A stretch of DNA of 64,000 nt from Streptomyces wuyuanensis (GTDB taxonomy: Bacteria > Actinomycetota > Actinomycetes > Streptomycetales > Streptomycetaceae), in assembly GCF_900103455.1 (NCBI RefSeq), contig NZ_FNHI01000023.1, positions 62,001 to 126,000 on the forward strand, written 5' to 3'. The notes beneath the pieces are model-generated. The model saw only the letters and a program-made list of their open reading frames with translations, did not search any database and had not been told where the DNA came from. Positions 26,322-34,829 of the stretch are shown one piece after another. The position numbers and the translations under genes are program-made. How positions within the stretch are numbered: position 1 is the stretch's first letter; every line of letters starts with the position of its first letter.

Positions 26322-27265
26322 GCGGGGACGGAACCGCCTGCTGTGCGCCCCGGCGCACCGCCGGACACACCGGTGTCCCGTCGGGGTCGGCCCCGCCGTC
26401 CGCCGCGCCGCCTCAACCGGTCCGCGGCTGGCGGGAGTTGCCGGGCGGAACCTTCCTCATGGGCTGCGACGACCCGCCGTACCCGCAGGACGGCGAGGGG
26501 CCGCCGCGCGAGGTGGCCGTCGGTCCGTTCGCGCTCGCCGCGACGGCCGTCACGAACGCCGAGTTCGCGGCGTTCGCGGCGGCCACCGGCCACACGACGG
26601 ACGCCGAGCGGCACGGCTGGTCGTTCGTGTTCGGCGGGTTCCTTCCCGACGACTTCCCACCGACGCGTGCCGCGTCGGCCGCGCCGTGGTGGCGGCAGGT
26701 GCACGGGGCGGACTGGAGGCGTCCGGAGGGGCCCGGGTCCGGTCTGGACGGGCGCGCCGACCACCCGGTGGTTCATGTGTCGCACACCGACGCGCTCGCG
26801 TACTGCGCCTGGGCGGGGGCACGGCTGCCCGATGAGGCGGAGTGGGAGTACGCGGCGCGCGGCGGCCTGGCCGGAATGCCCTACCCGTGGGGTGACCGGC
26901 GCGACCCGGGCGGGGAGTACCGGATGAACGTCTGGCGCGGTGACTTCCCCCACCGGAACACCGCCGCCGACGGCTACCGGGGAACCTGCCCCGTGGACGC
27001 CTTCCCGGCCAACGGGCACGGCCTGTTCAACATGACCGGCAACGTGTGGGAGTGGTGCGCGGACCCGTTCGGGCCCGGTGGCGCACGGTTGCTGCGGGGC
27101 GGCTCCCACCTGTGCCATGCCTCGTACTGCTTCCGCTACCGCACCTCGGCCCGTATCGGCAACACACCGGAGAGTTCGAGCGGCAACACGGGTTTCCGCT
27201 GTGCCCGCCCGCTCGCCGGGACTCACATCGCACCGGGCAGCACCGACCCCCTGGAGCCGCGGTGA
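26318..27265 (+). CDS. Formylglycine-generating enzyme (sulfatase-modifying factor)
   Basis: The 315-residue enzyme converts the CxPxR cysteine of the adjacent sulfatase to formylglycine using oxygen. Typical FGE sequence begins at residue 36: LPGGTFLMGCDDPPYPQDGEGPPREV, then VTNAEFAAFAAATG, RLPDEAEWEYAARGG, NMTGNVWEWCAD. GGSHLCHASYCFRYR carries the essential pair Cys266 and Cys271. This pair distinguishes true FGE from other proteins of the fold. The first 30 residues are a variable tail. GTG 26318 overlaps the sulfatase TGA, the clearest sign that the two work together. Confidence 0.92.
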   Translation: MSGDGTACCAPRRTAGHTGVPSGSAPPSAAPPQPVRGWRELPGGTFLMGCDDPPYPQDGEGPPREVAVGPFALAATAVTNAEFAAFAAATGHTTDAERHGWSFVFGGFLPDDFPPTRAASAAPWWRQVHGADWRRPEGPGSGLDGRADHPVVHVSHTDALAYCAWAGARLPDEAEWEYAARGGLAGMPYPWGDRRDPGGEYRMNVWRGDFPHRNTAADGYRGTCPVDAFPANGHGLFNMTGNVWEWCADPFGPGGARLLRGGSHLCHASYCFRYRTSARIGNTPESSSGNTGFRCARPLAGTHIAPGSTDPLEPR

Positions 27266-27450
27266 CGGATCGGACAGCGCCGACCGACTGCACCACCGCC
27301 GCGAGCCGCAGAACGGTGCTCGGCGGGCTGGGCGCGTGGGCGGCAGCCGCCGGCGGGCCGGGAGGCATCCCGGCCTCCGCCGCGGTGCCCGCCGCCGGGG
27401 CGGAGCAGCCGCAGGACGATCGGGGCGATGCCGGCGCCTCGGTCACCTGA
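27262..27450 (+). pseudogene. Coupled Tat-signal fragment of an unidentified secreted protein
   Basis: GTG 27262 overlaps the FGE stop (GTGA). The 62-residue product is nearly all export signal: SRRTVLGGLGAWAAAAGGPG is a twin-arginine type signal ending near ASAA. TGA at 27448-27450 then ends the frame, yet beyond it the same frame continues RDKQTLVDGEPVIVLGVGSSPSQG, resembling the start of a mature protein. The natural gene was probably a secreted hydrolase of this operon, now truncated by a nonsense codon and deletion before the terminator at 27539. Confidence 0.45.
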
Positions 27451-27538
27451 CGTGACAAGCAGACCCTCGTGGACGGCGAGCCCGTCATCGTCCTCGGCGT
27501 GGGGAGTTCACCGTCGCAGGGGCCGAGCCGCGTGGACG

Positions 27539-27580
27539 CGACCGGGGCCACCGCGCCTGACGGCGTGGTGGCCCCGGTCG
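27539..27580. terminator. Bidirectional hairpin between convergent transcripts
   Basis: CGACCGGGGCCACC (27539-27552) and GGTGGCCCCGGTCG (27567-27580) are perfect 14-bp arms with a 14-base loop, between the sulfatase/FGE operon and the minus-strand GH13 gene. Confidence 0.85.
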
Positions 27581-27632
27581 TGTGCGGGGGTGGCGGGGCG
27601 GGCGCCTCGGTCTCCTGCGGGGCCGCCGGTGC

Positions 27633-29216
27633 TCAGAGCGCGAAGACGCCGTAGCCGAAGCCCGCCGCCCGGACCCGGCCCTCCCCCACCGTGACGCCCG
27701 AGACCTCCAGGGGCGCCGCGGTGTCCGCCGGGGCGGCGACCTCCGCCGTCTCGCGGCGCGGATTGACGATCACCAGGTAGCGGCCGCCCCGCACGTACAC
27801 GAGCGGGTACCCGTCGTGCAGGATCTCCGTGCCGCCTGCGGGGCCGAGCTCCGGAGTCGACCTGCGCAGGGCGATGAGACGGCGGACCAGGTGCAGCAGG
27901 GAGCCGGTGTCGGCACGCTGGGCGGCGACCGTCGGGCGGTCCGGGTCCGGGTCCGGGGGCAGATACAGGGCTCCGGCGGGCGCGGTGGAGAAGCCGGCGT
28001 TGGGAGAGTCGTCCCACTGCATGGGGGTGCGGGAGCCGGCGCGGTTGTAGCGCGGGCCGAGCCGGCTGCCCTCGTGCTCGGGGAGGTCCGGTACGTACCG
28101 CATTCCGATCTCGTCCCCGTAGTAGATCGCCGGCAGTGTGGGCCAGGTGAGCTGGAAGGCGAAGGCCGCGGGAAGCTGGTCCGCGGTGCGCGGGCCGCAC
28201 GCCAGCCGGGAGAAGTCGTGGTTGGCGGTGGGCAGGGAGATGAAGCCGGCATCGCCGATGGTGTCCCGCGCGGCACGCCAGCCGTCGAGGAACGTCCGCG
28301 CGGAGCCCTCGCCGGACGCGTCGAAGTACGGCACCCGCGGCTCCCACTGCTCGCTGACCGTGCCGGCGAAGTTGTTCCACAGCGAGCGCAGGAGCAGCCC
28401 GTCGTCGTCAGCGCCGAACTGCAGGAAGAAGTCGGCGTGGAAACCGGCCGGGACCGCGGTCGCCGGGTCCCCCCACTCCGACAGCAGCGCGGCGTGCGGG
28501 TGCACGGTGTCCAGCCAGCCCCGCACCTCGCGCCAGAGCTTCACGGTTTCGCCGTGCCCGGGGTCGTCCTTGACGAGCGAGGCGGCCATGTCGACCCGGA
28601 AGCCCGAAAGGCCGAGAGCCAGCCAGTGGTCCATGATGGCGCGCAGCGCCTCCCGGTTGGCGCGGGGGCCCTCGGCGTCGACGGGCCGGCGCCACGGCTC
28701 GGCCGGATCGGGGCGGGCGTAGCCGAAGTTGAGCGCGGGCTGGGTGGGGAAGAAGTTCGGCCGGTAGAAGCCCGGGCGGGTGCCCGGCGAGGGCACGAAC
28801 CCTTCGGGCCGCTCGGTGGTGCCGGCCCAGATGTAACGGTGGTCGGACGGGTCGTCCGCCGATGCCGCGAACCAGGGGTGCCGATCGGAGGTGTGCCCCG
28901 CCACCAGGTCGAGCAGTACGCGGATGCCGCGCCGCCGGGCGGCCTCGACCACCCGGGCCAGGTCGTCGTTGCTGCCGTAGCGCGGCGCGACGGTGAGGTA
29001 GTCGCTGATGTCGTATCCCGCGTCGTCGAAGGGCGAGTCGAAGCACGGGTTGAACCAGACGGTGTTCACACCGAGCCAGGCCAGGTGGTCCAGCTTCTCC
29101 TCGATGCCGGCGAAGTCGCCGATGCCGTCGCCGTCCGCGTCGGCGAAGCTCTGCGGATAGATCTGGTAGAGGACGGCGTCGGCGAGCCACTCGCCGGCGG
29201 GTAGGGGGGACGTCAT
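27633..29216 (-). CDS. GH13 alpha-glucosidase / trehalose-synthase-like glycoside hydrolase
   Basis: The 527-residue protein has all GH13 regions: AVLYQIYPQSFADADGDGIGD, LLDLVAGHTSD (region I), SGFRVDMAA with nucleophile Asp209 (region II), LLSEWGD with acid/base Glu247 (region III) and LPTANHDF with Asp334 (region IV). A C-terminal beta domain ends VGEGRVRAAGFGYGVFAL. No signal peptide is seen, so it hydrolyses or transfers alpha-glucosidic bonds inside the cell. Its presence among beta-glycan enzymes is odd and suggests a mixed or branched substrate. ATG 29216 is chosen where family sequence begins. Confidence 0.9.
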   Translation of the reverse strand: MTSPLPAGEWLADAVLYQIYPQSFADADGDGIGDFAGIEEKLDHLAWLGVNTVWFNPCFDSPFDDAGYDISDYLTVAPRYGSNDDLARVVEAARRRGIRVLLDLVAGHTSDRHPWFAASADDPSDHRYIWAGTTERPEGFVPSPGTRPGFYRPNFFPTQPALNFGYARPDPAEPWRRPVDAEGPRANREALRAIMDHWLALGLSGFRVDMAASLVKDDPGHGETVKLWREVRGWLDTVHPHAALLSEWGDPATAVPAGFHADFFLQFGADDDGLLLRSLWNNFAGTVSEQWEPRVPYFDASGEGSARTFLDGWRAARDTIGDAGFISLPTANHDFSRLACGPRTADQLPAAFAFQLTWPTLPAIYYGDEIGMRYVPDLPEHEGSRLGPRYNRAGSRTPMQWDDSPNAGFSTAPAGALYLPPDPDPDRPTVAAQRADTGSLLHLVRRLIALRRSTPELGPAGGTEILHDGYPLVYVRGGRYLVIVNPRRETAEVAAPADTAAPLEVSGVTVGEGRVRAAGFGYGVFAL

Positions 29217-29314
29217 GGGGTGGTCTTCCTCCGGGTGGTGAGGGCGGGGGCCGCCCGGCCGGGGCGCTCGGCGTACGAGAGTGCCCGCGGCGGACGGTCG
29301 GGGTGCGGGGGCGG

Positions 29315-30124
29315 TCAGTGCGGGAGGTCCAGGACCGCCCGTACGGGCAGGTGGTCGCTCGGGGACCGGCCGTGCGCGGTGAAGCGGTCGACGCCGGCCG
29401 AGCGGACGCGTGTGCCGCGGGACACGAGGATCCAGTCGATCCGCTCGCCGTCGGCCACCGGCGCCCGGTGGCCGTGGAAGGTGCCGTAGGCCGGGCCGCG
29501 CACCTCTGCCGCGTCCCAGGCGTCCACGAGGCCGGTCCCCGCGAGCAGGGTGGCGTGCTCGGCGCTGCGGCCGGCCGGGGCGTTGAAGTCGCCGGTGACG
29601 ATGCGCGGGACGTCCGGTTCGAGGGCGTTCAGCCGTCGTGCGAGCAGTTCGGCGGAGCGCTCACGGGCGTGGGCGCTCGCGTGGTCGAAGTGGGTGTTGA
29701 CGGCGTACAGCCCCGCGCCGGTGACCAGGTCGCGGAACCGCACCCAGGTGACCATGCGCGGGAAGCCGCCGCCCCAGGTGTTGGAGGCGACGGCCTCGGG
29801 GGTGCCGGACAGCCAGAAGTGGCCGTGATCGAGGGCTTGGAGGCGGCGGCGGTCGTAGAGGACCGCCATGTGCTCGCCTCCGCCGCCGTCCTCGCGGCCC
29901 CGGCCGATCCGGGCGTGATCGGGTCCCAGTCCGGTCTCCACGTCCCGCAGCTGGTGGAGCAGTCCCTCCTGCGTACCGAGGAGGTGGGGGCGTGCGCGGC
30001 GCAGCAGCTCCACGGCGGCGTCACGCCGCGAGGACCAGGTGTGCGGCGGTTCGGCACCGTCGACCTGCAGGTTGAAGGTCACGACACGCAGGCCGTCGTC
30101 GTGCCCGTGGCCGCTCTCCGTCAC
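29315..30124 (-). CDS. Endonuclease/exonuclease/phosphatase family protein
   Basis: The 269-residue protein has the EEP fold: LRVVTFNLQVDG, RRARPHLLGTQEG (metal-binding Glu), LYAVNTHFDHASAHARERSAELL (catalytic His), IVTGDFNAPAG, IDWILVSRGTRV and RSPSDHLPVRAVL. Members act on phosphodiesters, from DNA to sphingomyelin or inositol phosphates; those inside sugar loci are usually of unknown substrate. There is no signal peptide. GTG 30124 has a strong AGGAGG upstream. It is divergent from the GH3 gene and shares its operator region, so co-regulation is likely. Confidence 0.88.
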   Translation of the reverse strand: MTESGHGHDDGLRVVTFNLQVDGAEPPHTWSSRRDAAVELLRRARPHLLGTQEGLLHQLRDVETGLGPDHARIGRGREDGGGGEHMAVLYDRRRLQALDHGHFWLSGTPEAVASNTWGGGFPRMVTWVRFRDLVTGAGLYAVNTHFDHASAHARERSAELLARRLNALEPDVPRIVTGDFNAPAGRSAEHATLLAGTGLVDAWDAAEVRGPAYGTFHGHRAPVADGERIDWILVSRGTRVRSAGVDRFTAHGRSPSDHLPVRAVLDLPH

Positions 30125-30241
30125 TGTCCCGCCTCCTGACGCGATCCCGCGGGGCGGCCGTCGCCGCATCCTGCACGCATTCCTCCGCACTCCCCTCGTA
30201 TCCGTCCCGCAACCCTCTCGCATCGCTTGCGCGCGACTGCT

Positions 30242-30268
30242 TGTATGCGCTTCCTGAATGCGCTTACA
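30242..30268. promoter_or_regulatory. Double LacI-type operator, divergent EEP/GH3 promoter (site 4)
   Basis: TGTATGCGCTTCCT (30242-30255) and TGAATGCGCTTACA (30255-30268) are two end-to-end boxes in direct orientation 13 bp apart. The second is an excellent match to the box before the LacI gene. They lie 62 bp before the GH3 start and 118 bp from the divergent EEP start. Confidence 0.7.
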
Positions 30269-30329
30269 TGGGCTGACCGGAACGTTAACTTCGCCGACAG
30301 CGATGCGGCAACAGGCAGTGAGGGCTGGG

Positions 30330-32486
30330 ATGCTCCGACCGTACGAAGACAAGGTCAAGGAACTCCTCGACCGGATGACGACCGAGGAGAAGCTCGGGCA
30401 GCTCCAGCAGCTGACCTGGACCGGCGACACCGGCCCCGGTGGCGGGCAGACCGCGCACACGGAGGCCGCCGCCCGCGCGGGACTGCTCGGCTCGGTCCTC
30501 AATCTGCACGGCGCCCGGCACACCAACGCACTCCAGCGCATGGCCGTCGAGGAGTCCCGGCTCGGCATCCCGCTGCTGTTCGGCCTGGACGTCGTCCACG
30601 GCTTCTGGACGACCTTCCCGATCCCGCTGGCGCAGGCGGCGAGCTTCGACCCGGCCGTGGCCAGGCGGGACGCCGAGGTCTCGGCGCGCGAGACCCGGTC
30701 CAACGGCGTGCGCTGGACCTTCTCCCCCATGATGGACGTCACCCATGAACCGCGCTGGGGACGGATCGCGGAGAGCTGCGGCGAGGATCCGTACCTGAAC
30801 GGCGTGTTCGCGGTCGCCAAGGTGCTCGGCTACCAGGGCGCGCCCGACGGCACCGATCTGGCCTCGGAGGACCGCGTCGCGGCGTGCGCCAAGCACTTCG
30901 TCGCCTACGGAGGAGCCGAGGGCGGACGCGACTACAACACCGTCGACGTCTCCGAGCAGCGCCTGCGCAACCTCTACCTGCCGCCCTTCAAGGCCGCCCT
31001 CGACGCCGGGGTGGCCACCGTCATGGCCGCGTTCAACACGGTCGGCGGCGTTCCCGCGCACGGCAACGCCCACACCCTCACCACCATCCTCAAGGACGAG
31101 TGGGGCTTCGAGGGCTTCGTGGTCAGCGACTACACCGGCGTCGAGGAGCTGATCCCGCACGGCTTCGCCGAGGACGGCGCCGACGCCGCGCGGCTGGCGC
31201 TGAACGCCGGAGTCGACATGGAGATGGTCTCCACGAACGTCACGGAGCACGGCGCTTCCCTGCTCGCGGACGGCAGGATCACCACGGACAGGCTGGACGA
31301 CGCCGTCGCGCGCGTCCTGCGGCTGAAGTTCGCGCTGGGACTCTTCGACAACCCCTACGCCGACGAGTCCGCCGCCGTCACGGAACCGACCCCGGAGGCC
31401 CGCGCGGCAGCGCGCGAGACCGCCGCCCGTTCGATGGTCCTGCTCAAGAACGACGACTCGGTCCTGCCCCTGGACCGGGACGCCCGGGAGATCGCGGTCG
31501 TGGGACCTCTCGCCGACTGCACCGACCTCCACGGCACGTGGGCGGGCCCGGGCGCGTACCGGTTCCTCTCGGTCAGCGTTCTCGACGCCGTGCGCGCGGC
31601 GGCGCCCGGGGCCCTGGTGACCCATGCGGGCGAGGACCTCGCGGAGGCCGTCGCCGCGGCCGGGGCCGCCGATGTCACCGTCGTCGTGGTCGGCGAGCCG
31701 CCGGCGCTGAGCGGCGAGGCGGCCGTGCGCAGCGAGATCGATCTGCCCGCGGGCCAGCGGGAGTTGATCGAGGCCGTCGCAGCGACGGGCCGGCCCTTCG
31801 CCGTGGTGCTGCTCAACGGCCGGCCGCTGACGATCGGCGGCTGGCTGGACCGCGCGCCCGCAGTGCTGGAGGCCTGGCACCCCGGTATCGAGGCCGGCAA
31901 CGCCGTGGCCGATGTGCTCTTCGGCTCGGTCAACCCGGGCGGCAAACTGCCGGTGACCTTCCCGCGGGCCGTGGGGCAGATCCCGGTGTACTACAACCGC
32001 GAGAACACGGGCCGGCCGTACGACCCGGCCCGGCACGAGGAGAAGTACGTCTCGAAGTACCTGGATCTGGCGGACGGCCCTCAGTTCCCCTTCGGCCACG
32101 GGCTGAGCTACACGACCTTCGCCACCGGTGAGCCGGAGCTGAGCCGCGCCGGCATCCCGGCGGACGCGCTGGAGCGCGGCGAGATGGTCGAAGTGGCGGT
32201 GACGGTCACCAACACGGGCGACCGGGCCGGGGACGAGGTCGTCCAGCTCTACGTCCACGACGTGGCGGCGAGCATCGCCCAGCCGGTGCGCCGGCTCCGC
32301 GGCTTCGAACGGGTCACGCTCGACCCGGGCGGAAGCAGGACGGTGCGCTTCCGTCTCGGCGCGGAGGACCTGGGCTTCTGGACGAACGATCCGGCGGGGA
32401 CCTTCACCGTCGAACCGGGCCGTATCGACGTCTACGCCGGTACGAGCTCGACGACGGAGGCGCGCCGGACGCTGACCGTCACGTGA
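30330..32486 (+). CDS. GH3 beta-glucosidase (BglX-like)
   Basis: The 718-residue enzyme releases terminal beta-linked glucose from oligosaccharides. The first (alpha/beta)8 domain includes PLLFGLDVVHGFWTTFPIPLA, AKHFVAYGGAEGGRDYNTVDVSE (the KHF..... catalytic-loop region) and GFVVSDYTG, with nucleophile Asp267. A second alpha/beta sandwich (about 385-560) and a C-terminal FnIII-like domain (VAVTVTNTGDRAGDEVVQLYV) follow. It has no signal peptide, so it completes breakdown inside the cell. The frame opens at 30258, but family sequence starts at ATG 30330; an ATG at 30303 is possible. Confidence 0.93.
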   Translation: MLRPYEDKVKELLDRMTTEEKLGQLQQLTWTGDTGPGGGQTAHTEAAARAGLLGSVLNLHGARHTNALQRMAVEESRLGIPLLFGLDVVHGFWTTFPIPLAQAASFDPAVARRDAEVSARETRSNGVRWTFSPMMDVTHEPRWGRIAESCGEDPYLNGVFAVAKVLGYQGAPDGTDLASEDRVAACAKHFVAYGGAEGGRDYNTVDVSEQRLRNLYLPPFKAALDAGVATVMAAFNTVGGVPAHGNAHTLTTILKDEWGFEGFVVSDYTGVEELIPHGFAEDGADAARLALNAGVDMEMVSTNVTEHGASLLADGRITTDRLDDAVARVLRLKFALGLFDNPYADESAAVTEPTPEARAAARETAARSMVLLKNDDSVLPLDRDAREIAVVGPLADCTDLHGTWAGPGAYRFLSVSVLDAVRAAAPGALVTHAGEDLAEAVAAAGAADVTVVVVGEPPALSGEAAVRSEIDLPAGQRELIEAVAATGRPFAVVLLNGRPLTIGGWLDRAPAVLEAWHPGIEAGNAVADVLFGSVNPGGKLPVTFPRAVGQIPVYYNRENTGRPYDPARHEEKYVSKYLDLADGPQFPFGHGLSYTTFATGEPELSRAGIPADALERGEMVEVAVTVTNTGDRAGDEVVQLYVHDVAASIAQPVRRLRGFERVTLDPGGSRTVRFRLGAEDLGFWTNDPAGTFTVEPGRIDVYAGTSSTTEARRTLTVT

Positions 32487-32717
32487 GGCGCCGGGACCGC
32501 GGGCGCGCGGCGCGTGCGAGCCCGCCGGCCTCGGCGCGTGCACGGTGCACGCGGCCGTTGCGCGGTTCCGGACAGGCGCGCGAGCCAGGTGCCCCGGCGC
32601 GTGCCGAGGACGTGTCCCGGTTCCCGTTCGCGGCCGCCCCCACGGCCGGGTGCGCGTGCCTCGCCGTACGCGGAAATCCGTTCGCACCAGGCCGATTTGG
32701 CGTTCCACTCTCGAAGC

Positions 32718-32790
32718 AGCCGAGTGGAGCGGTTCGGTAGCTCGTCGGGCTCATAACCCAGAGGCCGCGGGCCTAATCCTGCCTCGGCCA
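32718..32790 (+). tRNA. Initiator tRNA-Met(CAT)-like gene with a damaged T-loop
   Basis: A cloverleaf can be folded by eye. Acceptor AGCCGAG/CTCGGCC has six pairs and an unpaired A1-C72, the hallmark of initiator tRNA. The D-stem is GAGC/GCTC with loop GGTTCGGTA. The anticodon stem ends in three G-C pairs around CTCATAA, also initiator-like, but C28-A42 is mismatched. The T-stem is GCGGG/CCTGC with a six-base loop CCTAAT in place of the invariant seven-base TTCAAAT. The 3' end is A then CGA, without encoded CCA. It may be a pseudogene or a diverged extra copy. Confidence 0.6.
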
Positions 32791-32799
32791 CGACGGAGG

Positions 32800-32823
32800 G
32801 GCCCGCCGCACGGGCGGGCCTTT
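32800..32823 (+). terminator. Terminator after the tRNA-like gene
   Basis: GGCCCGCC (32800-32807), loop of five bases, GGCGGGCC (32813-32820), followed by TTT: a classical factor-independent terminator ten bases after the tRNA 3' end. Its presence argues that the tRNA unit is or recently was transcribed alone. Confidence 0.8.
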
Positions 32824-32946
32824 CACGTGCCGCGAGGCCGCCGGTACCGGACGGTCACCGTGCCGCCCTCCCCCGGGCCTGTACCGGGGCTCCCGGCACA
32901 TCCCCCGCCACGGCTCAGCAGCCGGTCGCCCGCCCGGATCCGGCAG

Positions 32947-33768
32947 TCAGCGACGGGCGTGCGCGAGCAGGGCCGCGTGCGGGAGTGCCAGCACACCGCT
33001 GCCGTCGGCGAATTCGGCGCCGAAGAGGTCGAAGTACCGCTTGATCTCGGCGCGGATCTCCGGCGTCTGGCTCTGCACGAAGGCCCCGCCGAACGCCACA
33101 CCGGCCGCCGGACCGCGGCTCCACCACTCCTCCGCGTCGACCCGGTGGTCCCAGCGCAGCGTCTCGCAGGCCGCTTCACGCAGCCCCGCCGACCCCATCA
33201 AAGCCCCGAGACCGCTCTCGTCACGAGGAAAGTCGTCCTCGGCGGCGAGCCCCGCGGGCAGATGCGGCGGGCGTACGGCACCGGCGGCCTTGATCGCCCG
33301 GCCGATCAGGGCCTGTCCCGGGGCAGGCGGGGCCGACCAGATCGTCAGTGCGATCCGTCCGCCCGGCCGAACGACGCGGAGCAGTTCGGCCAGGGCGGCG
33401 CTGGGCCGGCCGACGTGGTTCAGCACGAAGTTTCCCACCACCACGTCGAACGTCGCGTCGCTGAAGGGGAGTTCGGGCAACACGGCGACTCGGACCTCGG
33501 CGGCCGGCGCGGCCTTCCGCGCCAGCTCGACCATGCCGGGCTCCGCGTCCACGGCCGTGACCGACGCCCCCCGGTCGCAGCCCGCGGCGGCCGCCGTGCC
33601 CGGCCCCGTTCCCACGTCCAGCATCCGCGTTCCGGGCCCGACTCCCGCCACGTCCAGCAGTCGCGGCACGGTGTGAGCGCACAATTTCGCGAAGCCGCCC
33701 GCGTAGGCGTCGGCCCGTCCTGCCCAGATCAGCCGCTCACTTTGGTCGAAACCCGTCACCACCGACAC
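32947..33768 (-). CDS. Class I SAM-dependent methyltransferase
   Basis: The 273-residue protein contains VGPGTRMLDVGTGPGTAAAA (SAM motif I), SVTAVDAEPGMVELARK (motif II acidic residue), FDVVVGNFVLNHVGRPSAALAELLRVVRPGGRIALTIW (motifs post-II and III). This is a UbiE/COQ5-like arrangement; the substrate is unknown. Three nearby GTG codons (33768, 33762, 33759) could start it. The frame extends upstream to 34095 without family character. Divergent from cbiZ by about 227 bp with no gene between. Confidence 0.88.
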   Translation of the reverse strand: MSVVTGFDQSERLIWAGRADAYAGGFAKLCAHTVPRLLDVAGVGPGTRMLDVGTGPGTAAAAGCDRGASVTAVDAEPGMVELARKAAPAAEVRVAVLPELPFSDATFDVVVGNFVLNHVGRPSAALAELLRVVRPGGRIALTIWSAPPAPGQALIGRAIKAAGAVRPPHLPAGLAAEDDFPRDESGLGALMGSAGLREAACETLRWDHRVDAEEWWSRGPAAGVAFGGAFVQSQTPEIRAEIKRYFDLFGAEFADGSGVLALPHAALLAHARR

Positions 33769-33995
33769 CGGCGCCCCCCGAACCCGACCGAAGTCGAAGT
33801 AGATCAAGACCAACCCACACCCTAACCCTCGGTGCGGTCGGCCCGGAGTAGCCTTCCGAAGGCGGGCGTTCACCGCCCCGCTCCCCCGCGCACCGCGGTC
33901 GGGCGGCCGGGGCGCGTCTCGACGGACCTTGCCGCTCCGGCCGGATCCGCACCGCGTACGATCAGGCGGTCGCCCGCCCACAGGAAGTCCGCTCG

Positions 33996-34676
33996 TTGAC
34001 CGCCCTCGTACCGCCGCCCCGGACCGCCCCGGGCCTGCTGCCCGCCGGTCTCCGCACCCGTGCCGAGGACGGCGAACGGTTGCCCGTCCTGACATGGGCC
34101 GCCGGCCCGGGATGGCGCATGATCAGCAACGCCGTGCTCGGCGGAGGCATCGGCGAACGCGCCTGGGTCGTGAACGCGCAGGTCGCCCACGGCTACCGGC
34201 GCAAGGACCCGGACCGGCATCTCACCCAGCTGGCCGGTGAGTTCGGGATGCACGGTCCGGGCGTCGGGCTGATGACGGCGGCCGATGTCTCCCGCAACGG
34301 TCACGCGTGCGACGGCGGTGTCGAGGCCCTCGCGACCGTGGGTATCGCGGTGCGCGGCTGGGCCGCCGCCGCGGACGAGGGCAGCGTCGCACTCGCCGCA
34401 CCGGGCACGATCAACATCATCGCGGCGCTCCCGGTCGCGCTCACCGACGCCGCTCTGGTCAACGCGGTGGCGACGGCGACCGAGGCGAAGGTCCAGGCCC
34501 TGGTCGAGGCCGGGTACGACTGCTCCGGAACGCCCACCGACGCCGTGTGCGTCGCCGCGCGCGTCCCCCGCCGCGGCGAGGAGGTCCACCCCTTCGCCGG
34601 CCCTCGCTCCCTGTGGGGTGCCCGATTGGCCCGCGCCGTCCACCGGGCGGTGGTTGCGGGGACGCCCGCTCCGTGA
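33996..34676 (+). CDS. cbiZ: Adenosylcobinamide amidohydrolase CbiZ
   Basis: The 226-residue enzyme cleaves (adenosyl)cobinamide to cobyric acid, feeding salvaged corrinoids into cobalamin synthesis. Family signatures are seen: MISNAVLGGGIGERAWVVNAQV, VGLMTAADVSRNGHACDGGVEALATVGI, GTINIIAALPVALTDAALVNAVATATEAKVQAL and GTPTDAVCVAARVP. The start is probably TTG 33996 behind AGGAAG; no ATG or GTG precedes the conserved part. No other cobalamin gene or B12 riboswitch is visible in the window, so it stands alone. Confidence 0.88.
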   Translation: MTALVPPPRTAPGLLPAGLRTRAEDGERLPVLTWAAGPGWRMISNAVLGGGIGERAWVVNAQVAHGYRRKDPDRHLTQLAGEFGMHGPGVGLMTAADVSRNGHACDGGVEALATVGIAVRGWAAAADEGSVALAAPGTINIIAALPVALTDAALVNAVATATEAKVQALVEAGYDCSGTPTDAVCVAARVPRRGEEVHPFAGPRSLWGARLARAVHRAVVAGTPAP

Positions 34677-34829
34677 GGGCGTGTGCGCCACCGGTGGAGC
34701 CGACCGGCCAAAGGATCCGCTCGTTGCCTCGGAGCGTCCGCCGCCCGCCCTGGCCCAGGCCCTCCGTCGGCGGCTGAGAGGATTGAGCGGCCATAGCGCA
34801 GACAGATCGAAGCAGAAGGGGGGTCGCGC

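Noticed and set aside
33929..34240. Alternative plus-strand frame overlapping the cbiZ start
   Set aside because: It overlaps a clear CbiZ coding region in another frame and has a Pro/Arg-rich random composition.
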